Source: Peribacillus frigoritolerans
GTDB taxonomy: Bacteria; Bacillota; Bacilli; Bacillales; Bacillaceae
Direction of reading: 5' to 3'
Length of the DNA: 64,000 nt
Assembly: GCF_004358755.1 (NCBI RefSeq)
Contig: NZ_SMZY01000006.1
Location: forward strand, 95,966-159,965
The notes beneath the pieces are model-generated. The model saw nothing but the letters and a program-made list of their open reading frames with translations. It was not told the DNA's origin and did no database searches. Position 1 is the stretch's first letter, and each line of letters opens with the position of its first letter. Shown here piece by piece: positions 14,044 through 23,121 of the stretch. Made by a program: the position numbers and the translations under genes.

Positions 14044-14662
14044 TCACTCGCACATCCTCTACTTTCCATTCGCCATTAACGTCTCGGAGGCCCACTAAGT
14101 ACCAATCTTCTGTTTTTGAAACTTTTCCATCAACTGACTTCGCTTCTCCTCTGACAATGACATTCCAGCGAACAATCATGCTGCTCTTGTTAACAACTGG
14201 TGTCACATCCGTTTCTTTTACAGTCAAATATGAGCGTTCAAGTACTTCGCGTCTGCCGTTCTGTTTCATTTTTTCATATATAGCTTCTGTCATATAAGGT
14301 TTTGCCTTATCAAGGTAATCCATCGGTTTATCTGCATCATAGGTATGAAACTTTGTTACAAACTGAACAGCGATCTTTTTAGTAGCCTCAAGCTCTTCTG
14401 CGGAAAAATGTTCTGTCTGATCATACTCATTGACCTTATCTTCCGAAGAGCTAAGGTTTAAATTAGATTGACTAGAGGAATCGACTGTTAAAGATGATTT
14501 CTCTAAATCTGTAGGATTTTCTCCTCTCGCATTAGCTGTTTCTTGGTTTAAGCTTCTAAGAAGCGTTGACATAGTAAAGCCTACTGCCAGAAAAAGCACG
14601 AGAAGAAAAAGAAACAACTTGATCCGATCACTTTTACTGTTTTGGAAATCCCATCCAAACAT
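14030..14662 (-). CDS. conjugation protein, VirB8-like NTF2 fold
   Basis: This encodes 210 residues: cytoplasmic head, one membrane segment (about 17-35), a Ser/Asn-rich linker, then a soluble domain from about 85 (FSAEELEATKKIAVQFVTKF, ending WYLVGLRDVNGEWKVEDVRV). The single-span plus NTF2-like domain is the layout of VirB8-type and TcpC-like channel components. It lies between the VirB6-like and CwlT-like genes and overlaps the latter, so it is probably a structural part of the mating channel. No closer family assignment is possible by eye. Confidence 0.7.
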   Translation of the reverse strand: MFGWDFQNSKSDRIKLFLFLLVLFLAVGFTMSTLLRSLNQETANARGENPTDLEKSSLTVDSSSQSNLNLSSSEDKVNEYDQTEHFSAEELEATKKIAVQFVTKFHTYDADKPMDYLDKAKPYMTEAIYEKMKQNGRREVLERSYLTVKETDVTPVVNKSSMIVRWNVIVRGEAKSVDGKVSKTEDWYLVGLRDVNGEWKVEDVRVNVPN

Positions 14663-14686
14663 AATCTAGCCTCCTGTTTTCTCCTC

Positions 14687-17062
14687 CTACTCTTTCTCTC
14701 GGTTTCTTGCATTAATTTGCTGTTGAGCTTCCCACTGGGTAATATGTTTATCGCGTTTTACCACGTTTTCGACATTTTCAGAACCATTCACATGCTGTTC
14801 ATTGCGGCGATTAACTTCTTGAGAAAGTGTCTCCGTGTTTGTAATGTTCTCCTGTAACCTGCGATGCGTTTCCGTCTCAACGTTATTCCGTTCAGTCATT
14901 TGATTAACGGTTCGATCGTTATTTTCATTGTCTATTAGATTGCGAGTCGCTGTCTCATTGATAGTACGTTCATGCCCTTCCTGATTAATAGATTGACGCT
15001 TAACTTTATCATTGATAGTGCGGTCGTTATTTGTCTGAACTACCCGTTCACGACTAGTCGTATCTTCAGAAACTTCTTGGTCCGCCTGCCGGTCCAGCAC
15101 TCTTCGTTCAGCTAATCGATTACGCTGCTCATCATGAATCTTATCTTCATGGCTGTTTTGATTGATCAAGTTCACGTTACGCTCACTTTGCGTTCGATCT
15201 GACATCTCTGCATCCTGCGTTTCCGGCCGTTCTAATGAGGTGGCAATTTCTCTTCGCGCATCCTCCAGCGATTGACGATTTGCTAATGGGGTGATTGGAA
15301 GGCCTCGACTGCCTAGACTGCGGCGCCTTAAATCTTCAATTGACGTAATGTTTCCTTTTTGAGTTTCAGGTTGAGAGCCTTGGGTACGATCCATCAGCTG
15401 TTCACGATCTGCACTTGCATTTTCAACTCCTGTAGGACTTTTCAGCTTTCGGTAATCTTCCATGCCGCTTTGTATCTCCTGATTGCTTCGTTCCGCCATC
15501 ACGACTTCGTTCGCTCCTGCAGCTACAGCATCCTTTTTGTTAAGGAGACCTTCTTTTGATGATTTCAGCTGCTGTTGTCTTTCTGCTAACTGCTCTTTTG
15601 TAAGTATGCCTATCTTTCGCTGCCCTAAAGGCTTCCGTTCTGTTAGGGGCAGATTGCGAATTCGCCCTTTACTGGTGCTTGTATCCATACTGATCTTGGC
15701 ATTTCGGGCTATACTCCTTGCCTGGCTGAACTTCTGCCGGTAGCTTTGCAAAGTAGCTCCTGTACTGCTTTCAACATTATTTACAGCCGTTGATACAATA
15801 GTAAACAGTTCTTTTCGTTTCGCCCAAACCCCAACAAAACAGATAATTTGCAGAAGCATCATGCCAAGGTATCCTAAATCTGAACTTTCTGTCGCACGGT
15901 ACAGGATGGCTGATATACCGAATAAAATCGTAAGCAACAAAGCAATGGAGATTTTCATCAGCTGAGCATGAAGCACCTTCATACCCCAATCAAAGGCTGC
16001 ATTCTTCCAGCGTGGCACCAATGCCATCAGCAACGGAACCGGTGCAAAAAGGACCAAAGCAAGAAAAACCATCTGATAAAGAATGATCGTTCCTGACACC
16101 ATGAGAAGGAAAATGCCAATGATGCTATTTGCTACAAAAAGCAAAGGGACAAATCCTGCACGCTGCGAAATTCCGTCAATAGACATCATGATATTATCAT
16201 TTTGAGTTACTTCTACTTCAGCTTTGGTATTTCTATCTTCTGAATTCGTAAAAGGGTCTACCGCAAGTAGATCATTTACTCTTCCTTCTTCAACGTCAGT
16301 CGTTCCATACTGCATGAGCATATAAGGTTTCTTCACCATCAAATCAAACATCTGATTGCGGATAGTCGCAATTCCTTCTTCCTTAGAATAAGAGGCACCA
16401 GGGTTTACGACACTCGCCGAAACAGCTAAAACATCACTTTGAAGGTCACTGGACCAGTCATTAATCCCTTTTAATATAGTTGGTGCATTTGAGAAAAAAC
16501 CAAGTGCAAAAACAAAAATAATCATGGAAGAAATTAAACCGCCCCAGGCACGGCTGCTTTCACGTTTTACCATTCCCACAAATGTTGCCCAAGCACCTAC
16601 AATCGCGATTACAAAAGTGACAAGTAACGGCCATAACCCATCCCCCGCAAAACCGCCGGGACCAAACCCTGCGATATTTTGAATAGCTGTGCCAATCTCT
16701 TCGGTTAAATTTGAAACAAAATCAAGCTCGAATGCTTCTTGGACTATTTTCATCGTGAAGTTAGCTAATAGAATATTGACATTCCAAATGGAATTGATGA
16801 TTTCCATCAAGGCAATGTAAATTTGTTTGCCGGCTCCGTCAGCCCAATTCCAAGGCATCCAGTCACCATTGGTATCTACCCAAGTGTCTAATTTATAGTG
16901 GTGTTGAGGATATTCATTGTATTCTAGATCAATTTCTCCGACCGATTCTGCATCGGAATCTTGTGGAACTAAGTTATCTTGAAGGCTCTCTGCTGAAACT
17001 GATACTTGAAATGCCCAAAGGATAGTAACAGATAACAAGAAAAACCTTATTATTTTTTTCAT
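14687..17062 (-). CDS. VirB6/ConG-like integral membrane channel protein
   Basis: This encodes 791 residues: signal peptide (1-24, cut after SVSA), then at least five membrane segments (about 145-165, 172-193, 305-345, 370-392, 395-415), as in VirB6/TrbL proteins that form the inner-membrane channel of type IV secretion. After about residue 440 the protein is a long charged cytoplasmic tail with degenerate repeats of the type NDRTIN / HERTINE / NDRTVNQ (about 660-730). The stop and the next start overlap upstream as ATGA with the lipoprotein gene, indicating translational coupling. Confidence 0.85.
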   Translation of the reverse strand: MKKIIRFFLLSVTILWAFQVSVSAESLQDNLVPQDSDAESVGEIDLEYNEYPQHHYKLDTWVDTNGDWMPWNWADGAGKQIYIALMEIINSIWNVNILLANFTMKIVQEAFELDFVSNLTEEIGTAIQNIAGFGPGGFAGDGLWPLLVTFVIAIVGAWATFVGMVKRESSRAWGGLISSMIIFVFALGFFSNAPTILKGINDWSSDLQSDVLAVSASVVNPGASYSKEEGIATIRNQMFDLMVKKPYMLMQYGTTDVEEGRVNDLLAVDPFTNSEDRNTKAEVEVTQNDNIMMSIDGISQRAGFVPLLFVANSIIGIFLLMVSGTIILYQMVFLALVLFAPVPLLMALVPRWKNAAFDWGMKVLHAQLMKISIALLLTILFGISAILYRATESSDLGYLGMMLLQIICFVGVWAKRKELFTIVSTAVNNVESSTGATLQSYRQKFSQARSIARNAKISMDTSTSKGRIRNLPLTERKPLGQRKIGILTKEQLAERQQQLKSSKEGLLNKKDAVAAGANEVVMAERSNQEIQSGMEDYRKLKSPTGVENASADREQLMDRTQGSQPETQKGNITSIEDLRRRSLGSRGLPITPLANRQSLEDARREIATSLERPETQDAEMSDRTQSERNVNLINQNSHEDKIHDEQRNRLAERRVLDRQADQEVSEDTTSRERVVQTNNDRTINDKVKRQSINQEGHERTINETATRNLIDNENNDRTVNQMTERNNVETETHRRLQENITNTETLSQEVNRRNEQHVNGSENVENVVKRDKHITQWEAQQQINARNREKE

Positions 17063-17496
17063 TTATCATTCATCTCTCTAAGTACTTTTGGTTTTAAATC
17101 TTCAACTAATTTATCAAAATCTTTTAAATCACCAAAAGCAGTTCTTTTCCAGCCATCATCTGTTTTAATTACTTCCATTTGTTCAATCTTTAATGTGTCT
17201 TTCTTAATTGGATTTTCATAACTAATCTCATAGAAATAATTATTGTTATTACCTTTCCATTCAATTAATTTATATTTCTCAACGGTTTTATTATTATCTG
17301 CCTTATCTTCAGGATCTAAAGCTGTCTCTTTTTTATCAAGAAGTGAAAGTAATTTGGACTGATCTCGCTGTGTATCTGCATTCGCCCATTCAAGCGGTAT
17401 ATCTTCAGGTCCCTTTCCATTAACTTCATTGCTACCGCAAGCCGCAGCAACCACCATCAATACTGATAAACTCATAATTAAGAACAATTTTTTCAT
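17059..17496 (-). CDS. small lipoprotein of the conjugation operon
   Basis: This encodes 145 residues. The signal peptide ends in a lipobox, VVAAAC, with Cys at position 20, so the protein should be lipid-anchored outside. The mature part is charged and lysine-rich (DNNKTVEKYKLIEWKGNNNN). It is coupled by 4-base ATGA overlaps to the VirB4-like gene before it and to the VirB6-like gene after it. A role in the outer part of the mating channel, or in surface exclusion, is possible but unproven. Confidence 0.8.
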   Translation of the reverse strand: MKKLFLIMSLSVLMVVAAACGSNEVNGKGPEDIPLEWANADTQRDQSKLLSLLDKKETALDPEDKADNNKTVEKYKLIEWKGNNNNYFYEISYENPIKKDTLKIEQMEVIKTDDGWKRTAFGDLKDFDKLVEDLKPKVLREMNDK

Positions 17497-20069
17497 ACAA
17501 ACACGCCTTCCTTCTTGTGTTTTTCTTCTTTCTGCTGATGTCCATTTACCGGAAGATTACCATCAGGAACAATATCTCCCTCTTCCAATTCTTCTTCTGC
17601 TGGAGGCCGTGTATCAAAAGCGTCAAAAAGGTCTTTGAATAAGGCATTTATCGATACGACTCCCACACGTCCTGTAATGTCCTGGAACAGGCATTGACCG
17701 TTCTGAAGCTCTCTTAAGGTAGACGCGTTGTACTCCGTATTTTTCAGGTTGAGTAACGAAAGAACATTTTCAATCTCGTTTGGATCGGTGCTGCGGAATG
17801 CAAATTTCATTCCGATATTGTTTTTCATTTTTTCATCAAGAAGGTCATTCGCGTTTTGGGTCACAAAATAGATGCCGGCATTCATTGAACGTCCTGCACG
17901 GACAAGACGTGAGGCCAGATGGCTTCCCTGGCTTGTGTTCAAGACAGCCCATGCCTCATCCAAGAGCACCGTTTTAAAAATTCTGCGGTCACTGTAAATG
18001 AACTTTAGCGCAAATGATGAAATAGGAAGCATCATTGCAACAGAAAGCATTTCTGACAGATTGTATTTCTCTTGCGGCGTATCCGGCGCCGGAAGCTCAA
18101 GGTTTTGGATTTGCAATACATTTAAAGCTGTTCTGAGATTGATGGCCGAATCATTCTCACCATCTCCAAAAAGCAGCTGCGCAAAGGATAACTCTTTAAA
18201 AGAACGGATATGTTCACCTAACTGCTTGGCTGTTTTATCTTTGCTTCCTAAAAGATTATTAACCACTTTGCCAAGACACGGCTTCTCCGCTTCAGCAACA
18301 CTCCTGACCGCCCGGGTGAGCTTTGGAAAACGTTCTGAATCATCAAGTCGTACCCCCGTTAAAAACGTCAGGATATCAAGCGCAAGCGTTTCAGCTTCTT
18401 TAATATCATCGTGAATGGAAAACGGATCTAATCTTCCTTTATCCTCTGCCTTTGTTGAAAGGGAAATGATATTGACCTCATCACCCAGCTCATATAAATC
18501 CTGTTTCCAGTTTCCGCGCTCACCCTTAGGGTCTATGACAAGCGCTTTACCCCCGGATAAAACAGACAGGTAGGTGATGAGGTTTGAACTGAAGGATTTA
18601 CCTCCGCCGAGTGACCCGAGGAACGCTGCGGAAAGGGCATTTGTCTTTGTTCCCCGAATCCCCTGCGCAGCCCGGTTTGGCATAATATATACGGGCTGAT
18701 CAAGGATCCCTGTACTTCCAATAAAGAACCCTTCACCATCGCCAAGCTGCTTTGTTGCTCCAAACATGCTGCCGGCAACGGTTGCCGGTTCCATAAAGTG
18801 AACATAATCCTTGATGTAGCGCTTCGCACCAGGCAGAAATTCATTGAAAGCAAGCCACTGATCCCCGTATGGCTGTTCAACCTGAAACATCATGTCCTGA
18901 TACAGGTCTTTGACCGTATCGCAGCGTCGTTTTAATTCATCTTCATTCGTGGCTGACACAGCTAATATGATGGATGTTTTAATTAAAGGCATACGGGATT
19001 TCTGAAGATGCGCTTCAAGTTCATGGGCTTCTGCTCTGCCGTCAAGCACATTAAGCCCGGTATCATTCCCGGTCTCCCTCGCATGCCGGTCTTGGTCTTT
19101 CAAGTCTTTCTGCGCGTTGCGAACAGAAGATAACGCTTTTCGGTTATCCATCATTTCAGTCCGAACACTGATTTCTACAGGAAAATCAAGGTTTTGAATG
19201 ACATACATCCATTCCTCACCGGGAAACTCTATTTCATATGGGACATTGGCGATGGCGAGGAAAGCCACATGACCTTCCACTTCTTCACCTTCGTGCATTT
19301 GCTTTAAAATGATGCTTCTCTTTGGCGAATCATCAACAAATCCTTCTGATAAGCGCAGCACATCATGATATAAGGGGCGGCGTACCTTTATTTCTCCCTC
19401 TTCATACTCTTTATAGTGAACGCTGTAATCAGGGCTCCAATTCTTAATGATGGGTGCTTTCCCGATTGAACGGTACCAGTTTCGGCGCACCAGCCATTGA
19501 ATGTCTTCTTCATTGACAGGCTCAGCTTGGAGCCGTGTAGATACCTTGTTATAAACACGTCGCTCAGCTTTACGGTACCGGTCAATTTCATCTTCAATGA
19601 TCTCAGGAGCATCAAGGCCGGATGCTTCATTAACTCCACTGATAAATTCCTTCCACGCTTCTTTTATGTCCTGAAATAGAGAGGTTTTTTGCTTCTTTCC
19701 CTCGGCCTTTTGAAGTCTCACACCGATAAAAAAACGATATTCTGTTCCTTCTTTACCTAACATCTTCTCAAGCTGAACGGCAGCATCATCCGTATGTTTC
19801 AGGGCCGCACTTTTAAGGGGACCGGTTAATTTATGTTTAAAGCGATCATGTTTTTCTTCAATTGATTGGAAATTCGGAACAACGAGTAGATGCGTATCCA
19901 GATTGATCTGCCAAAAGAACTGCTTGATTTTTGTAAAGATAATCTCTTTTTCATCATCTGCTAAAAAGTCATAATTGTATCCGGCTAGCTGATAATAGGC
20001 CCAGCAAGCTCCGTCCTGTGAGAATACTAGATTGCCTTCAAAGTATTTAATCGGAAATTCGATGGTCAA
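17493..20069 (-). CDS. ConE/VirB4-like conjugation ATPase
   Basis: This encodes 858 residues if started at the TTG at 20069, which has AGAGGGGTG at the right distance; a longer frame reaches 20123 but overlaps the previous gene further. VirB4-family ATPases energise assembly of the type IV channel. Walker A is GSLGGGKSFSSN (about residue 485), Walker B is KTVLLDEAWAVLN (about 698), and a typical VirB4 block YFVTQNANDLL follows. It overlaps the ConD-like gene by 23 bases and the lipoprotein gene by 4. Confidence 0.93.
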   Translation of the reverse strand: MTIEFPIKYFEGNLVFSQDGACWAYYQLAGYNYDFLADDEKEIIFTKIKQFFWQINLDTHLLVVPNFQSIEEKHDRFKHKLTGPLKSAALKHTDDAAVQLEKMLGKEGTEYRFFIGVRLQKAEGKKQKTSLFQDIKEAWKEFISGVNEASGLDAPEIIEDEIDRYRKAERRVYNKVSTRLQAEPVNEEDIQWLVRRNWYRSIGKAPIIKNWSPDYSVHYKEYEEGEIKVRRPLYHDVLRLSEGFVDDSPKRSIILKQMHEGEEVEGHVAFLAIANVPYEIEFPGEEWMYVIQNLDFPVEISVRTEMMDNRKALSSVRNAQKDLKDQDRHARETGNDTGLNVLDGRAEAHELEAHLQKSRMPLIKTSIILAVSATNEDELKRRCDTVKDLYQDMMFQVEQPYGDQWLAFNEFLPGAKRYIKDYVHFMEPATVAGSMFGATKQLGDGEGFFIGSTGILDQPVYIMPNRAAQGIRGTKTNALSAAFLGSLGGGKSFSSNLITYLSVLSGGKALVIDPKGERGNWKQDLYELGDEVNIISLSTKAEDKGRLDPFSIHDDIKEAETLALDILTFLTGVRLDDSERFPKLTRAVRSVAEAEKPCLGKVVNNLLGSKDKTAKQLGEHIRSFKELSFAQLLFGDGENDSAINLRTALNVLQIQNLELPAPDTPQEKYNLSEMLSVAMMLPISSFALKFIYSDRRIFKTVLLDEAWAVLNTSQGSHLASRLVRAGRSMNAGIYFVTQNANDLLDEKMKNNIGMKFAFRSTDPNEIENVLSLLNLKNTEYNASTLRELQNGQCLFQDITGRVGVVSINALFKDLFDAFDTRPPAEEELEEGDIVPDGNLPVNGHQQKEEKHKKEGVFV

Positions 20070-20475
20070 GGTCTTCACCCCTCTCATAATAGCTGAGCTT
20101 TCGGTACCCGACTTTACCAGCATATTTATAAGGCTTTTTTATATCAGATACTTCCATGTAGCGATTCATTTGATGTGGTGATAAGTGAAAGCGCCCGGCG
20201 CTTATGAAAAACCGGTGCGGAGCTTTCCCGTCGAGAAGCTGTTTTGTGAAAAACCACGCGAAAAGGCCCGGCAAAAAGATATATTCAACCAACCCAAGTT
20301 CAAGTAAACCGAGAGGGGGAAAATGGTTGAGTATCCACACAAGGAACACTCCACCCCCGAAAAATCCTATCTGCCGATACGTCAGAGGTATCGGCAGTGG
20401 GATATCCTGAATCCCGTATAAGACCTTTTCTACTTTCCAGACACTGTTATAGGTGCGCAAGATTTTAGGCTTCAT
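20047..20475 (-). CDS. ConD/TcpE-like conjugation protein
   Basis: This encodes 142 residues with two adjacent membrane segments (about 34-52 and 56-76), preceded by RTYNSVWKVEKVLYGI and PLPIPLTYRQIGFF, and followed by the ISAGRF type tail. This matches the TcpE/ConD family of Gram-positive conjugation systems, whose role in the channel is structural. It sits directly upstream of the VirB4-like ATPase, as conD precedes conE in ICEBs1, and overlaps it. Confidence 0.85.
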   Translation of the reverse strand: MKPKILRTYNSVWKVEKVLYGIQDIPLPIPLTYRQIGFFGGGVFLVWILNHFPPLGLLELGLVEYIFLPGLFAWFFTKQLLDGKAPHRFFISAGRFHLSPHQMNRYMEVSDIKKPYKYAGKVGYRKLSYYERGEDLDHRISD

Positions 20476-20501
20476 GGTATTGCCTCACTTTCATCTGTCC
20501 T

Positions 20502-20723
20502 TTAACTTCCGAAAACAGTAGCCCATAGTTTAGTGCCCAGATCTTTTACGCTGTCCGGTGTAAAGACAAACACTCCTACAATCATGGCGAATATCGCAAA
20601 GCCTACAAATCTGGAAAACTCGCGTCTGACTAAAAAGTAAATGGCAATAGCCCCGATAATCACAAGGAATAACGCTCCTACCTGCGTAGAAAACCAGTTT
20701 TGAATATTTTCTCCAAAGTTCAT
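20502..20723 (-). CDS. TcpD-like small membrane protein
   Basis: This encodes 73 residues. Two membrane segments (about 14-31 and 38-56) separated by the basic loop VRREFSRFVG, then DSVKDLGTKLW. This resembles TcpD/ConC-like small channel proteins of Clostridium and Bacillus conjugation systems. Position between the ConB-like and ConD-like genes agrees with that. Start ATG at 20723 lies 24 bases after the ConB-like stop. Confidence 0.78.
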   Translation of the reverse strand: MNFGENIQNWFSTQVGALFLVIIGAIAIYFLVRREFSRFVGFAIFAMIVGVFVFTPDSVKDLGTKLWATVFGS

Positions 20724-20747
20724 AGTTTTTCATCCTCCTGCTAATTC

Positions 20748-21722
20748 TTATTGGTTTTTCATCTCTTTAACGAACAAACGATTCTCTTCTTTTACAAGAG
20801 TTAACTCATAAGGGTAAGTAACTTGTGCTTTTGATTGATTTTCTTCAAAAGTCACCGTCGCATGGATTTTATATTCATTTTTACCATCACCCTGTTTAAT
20901 AATGGTCTCCTTTACTTCCTTAAAAGTTGTAATGCCGGTCATGGCTTTGATTTCATCGCTTTTCGTATAATAAGATAATTCTTCCTGAGTTCCCGTGGTA
21001 TATACTTTGAAAAATGTAGTGAGTCCTGAATTAATTTCTTCTTGAAGTTTTGAATCCTGGATTTTTCCTTCTTCGCTGACCGAAGTGTCTGATGTGATTT
21101 CTGGTTTCTTGGCTGGAGGGACGAAATATGGGACCTTATGAACAACATATGAGCTTCCGTCACTTTTGACCGGAACCACAATATACTTTTCATAGGGTTC
21201 TGATTTTTCTTCTTTAACCTTAGGGAGTGGTTTTTTATCTTTCTTTGCTTGTTCGACGGCTTTGGCGTCAGGCGGTGTGGATTTCTTTAAGGTGTGTTGT
21301 ACTTGAAGGGTAATTAACGCTGTATTCTCTGCTTTTTCTTCAACATTCCAAACTTGTGATTCCGTAATTTCGCTGCCGTGTTCCATTCCTTCAAAAGCAA
21401 GTCCTGCCTGCTGATCAAGTCCGTTGGCAAGGAAGGGCTGAAGACGATCGGCTCGTTTTTTTATTTCCTCATCGGTGTTTTCCCATTTGAAGTACTCAGA
21501 AGCAAAGTTTTCTGCAAAAGACTGTGCACCGACGCCCAGAGCAGGATTATCTTCCTCTTTCACTTCTTCAATCTGTTTTTCTTCTGCTGCATCAGCACCG
21601 GCGTTTCCTACACGCACAATGGCAACGACTGACAGAAACAGCACCAGGGCAAAGGCGGTCCAAAATGTTCCTTTGATCATTTTTTTCCGTAACACAGTTT
21701 TGGGATATTCTCTTTTTCTCAT
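20748..21722 (-). CDS. ConB/TcpC-like conjugation channel protein
   Basis: This encodes 324 residues from the ATG at 21722, which has AAAGGAGG 5 bases upstream (a TTG at 21746 is in frame but without support). A basic head is followed by one membrane segment (about 19-41), an acidic linker, and two soluble NTF2-like domains (about 60-200 and 220-324) separated by PPAKKPEITSDTSVSEE. TcpC of pCW3 and ConB of ICEBs1 have this design and localise the other channel proteins to the membrane. Confidence 0.85.
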   Translation of the reverse strand: MRKREYPKTVLRKKMIKGTFWTAFALVLFLSVVAIVRVGNAGADAAEEKQIEEVKEEDNPALGVGAQSFAENFASEYFKWENTDEEIKKRADRLQPFLANGLDQQAGLAFEGMEHGSEITESQVWNVEEKAENTALITLQVQHTLKKSTPPDAKAVEQAKKDKKPLPKVKEEKSEPYEKYIVVPVKSDGSSYVVHKVPYFVPPAKKPEITSDTSVSEEGKIQDSKLQEEINSGLTTFFKVYTTGTQEELSYYTKSDEIKAMTGITTFKEVKETIIKQGDGKNEYKIHATVTFEENQSKAQVTYPYELTLVKEENRLFVKEMKNQ

Positions 21723-21823
21723 AGTGCCTCCTTTCAAAACTATCAATCTGATAAAAATTCTTATATGTCATAAAATCTATGGAGCACCCTCAATTCAAAC
21801 AAGTGTGTATCCGGATCCGTATC

Positions 21824-22162
21824 CTATTTCATCATTTCATTCATGGCTTGCTTTTGACGGTCTTTCCTCTTTGCTTCTTCACCAAAGGCCCAAACGGCTA
21901 AACAGATAAATCCAGCCATTCCGATTGTGGCCCAAACACCGTGCTCATGATAGAATCCTTTTACAAATTTTGCGACATCATCAGCTGCTATAGCGAACAC
22001 CGGAAACGCATTATACGCAAATTGGTAGAGAAAATACCCAATAGCCGCCATCACGGCCATAATAATCACAGTTGCCGCAAGCCTTCTCATAAAGCTTAAA
22101 AACATCTCTTTAATCGAGCTGTCGGTAGGAGTCGAACCGCGTTTCACCTTATATCCCAACAA
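21824..22162 (-). CDS. small membrane protein of the conjugation operon
   Basis: This encodes 112 residues starting at a TTG (22162) with GGGAGGTGATG upstream. Membrane segments at about 29-50 and 73-93 are separated by a short outside loop; both ends are charged (RKDRQKQAMNEMMK). It lies between the replication-relaxation gene and the ConB-like gene. I do not recognise the family; operon position suggests a channel accessory or a pilin-like subunit. Confidence 0.7.
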   Translation of the reverse strand: MLGYKVKRGSTPTDSSIKEMFLSFMRRLAATVIIMAVMAAIGYFLYQFAYNAFPVFAIAADDVAKFVKGFYHEHGVWATIGMAGFICLAVWAFGEEAKRKDRQKQAMNEMMK

Positions 22163-22216
22163 GCATCACCTCCCTTAATCATGTTATTTATTTATATGGT
22201 GTCAGAATATTACAAA

Positions 22217-23107
22217 TTATTCAACCTTTTTATATAAACTATATAATTTACTAGAATCTGTTGAATCTTTCGCTTTCCAGATCTGACCGAATGGATCTGT
22301 GATAACATCTTCATACGTTCCAAACAATAAACTGCCGCCTATTTTTTCAATTTCACGGGAATCAGCTTTATGTGAGTTCTCCATGATCTTATTGCGCTCA
22401 GTATCGTTATTGGAGACAAATAACACACGGACTACTCGAACACCATCTCCAAAAACCCCGTCATTCTCAAATGATCGTTTTCGGACATATTCGTTATAGC
22501 GCCTGATCTTGTTTAACGTGACATCCACTCGCTGCCTGCTTCTCTCGAGTTCCACGAAAAACAAAAACTTCACTTTCTGGCCGTTTATTTCTCTCTCAAG
22601 TGTAAACGCCCCATCAGGACGAATTACGGTTGTAGAAGACTGTTTTTTCTTTCCTTCCTTGTCAATCAAGACCTCACCATAATTACGAAAAGCCCTTCGT
22701 TCTGAAAAAAACTCTTTAAATGTAAATTGACTATCTTTTTGCGAGGCATAGGCAGCCTGGATATGAGACATTCTCAATGAATGAAAAACATAAGTCGGCG
22801 TTCGCTGTGTCCACCTTGTATCCCAGTCAGCTTCACCCAATATTTCCTTTACTTCCTGAACGCCTTTTGAATCAAGCGTATAAACGAGCCGGTCCCGTCC
22901 CTGAACGGATGCTTTGGCGACTGGAAATGACTTAATGTACCCTTCTGCTTCCATCGCTCTCATTTGCTTTGAAATCCAGTATTTACTGTAAGGCTTCCGG
23001 TCCTCATGAACATATATATATTTTTCTAAATACTGAACATCCACAAAGACTAAATCATGCAGTGATACAAACAATTCTTCTTCTAAATCGGTTATTCTTT
23101 TGGCCAT
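22217..23107 (-). CDS. replication-relaxation family protein (candidate DNA-processing factor)
   Basis: This encodes 296 residues from the ATG at 23107, which follows GGAGGAGCG; an upstream in-frame start at 23131 would overlap the previous gene further. The N-terminal winged-helix part (LVFVDVQYLEKYIY, YWISKQMRAMEAEGYI) and the later block IRPDGAFTLEREING, then FFVELERSRQRVDV, fit the Replic_Relax family (PF13814 as I recall), with an endonuclease-like FxxE pattern. Family members sit beside coupling proteins in Gram-positive plasmids. It is the best candidate in this operon for oriT processing, since no classical relaxase is visible. Confidence 0.75.
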   Translation of the reverse strand: MAKRITDLEEELFVSLHDLVFVDVQYLEKYIYVHEDRKPYSKYWISKQMRAMEAEGYIKSFPVAKASVQGRDRLVYTLDSKGVQEVKEILGEADWDTRWTQRTPTYVFHSLRMSHIQAAYASQKDSQFTFKEFFSERRAFRNYGEVLIDKEGKKKQSSTTVIRPDGAFTLEREINGQKVKFLFFVELERSRQRVDVTLNKIRRYNEYVRKRSFENDGVFGDGVRVVRVLFVSNNDTERNKIMENSHKADSREIEKIGGSLLFGTYEDVITDPFGQIWKAKDSTDSSKLYSLYKKVE

Positions 23108-23121
23108 ATTCGCTCCTCCTG

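Noticed and set aside
18533..18880. 115-residue minus-strand frame inside the VirB4-like gene
   Set aside because: Shadow frame within a well-supported ATPase; no own signals.
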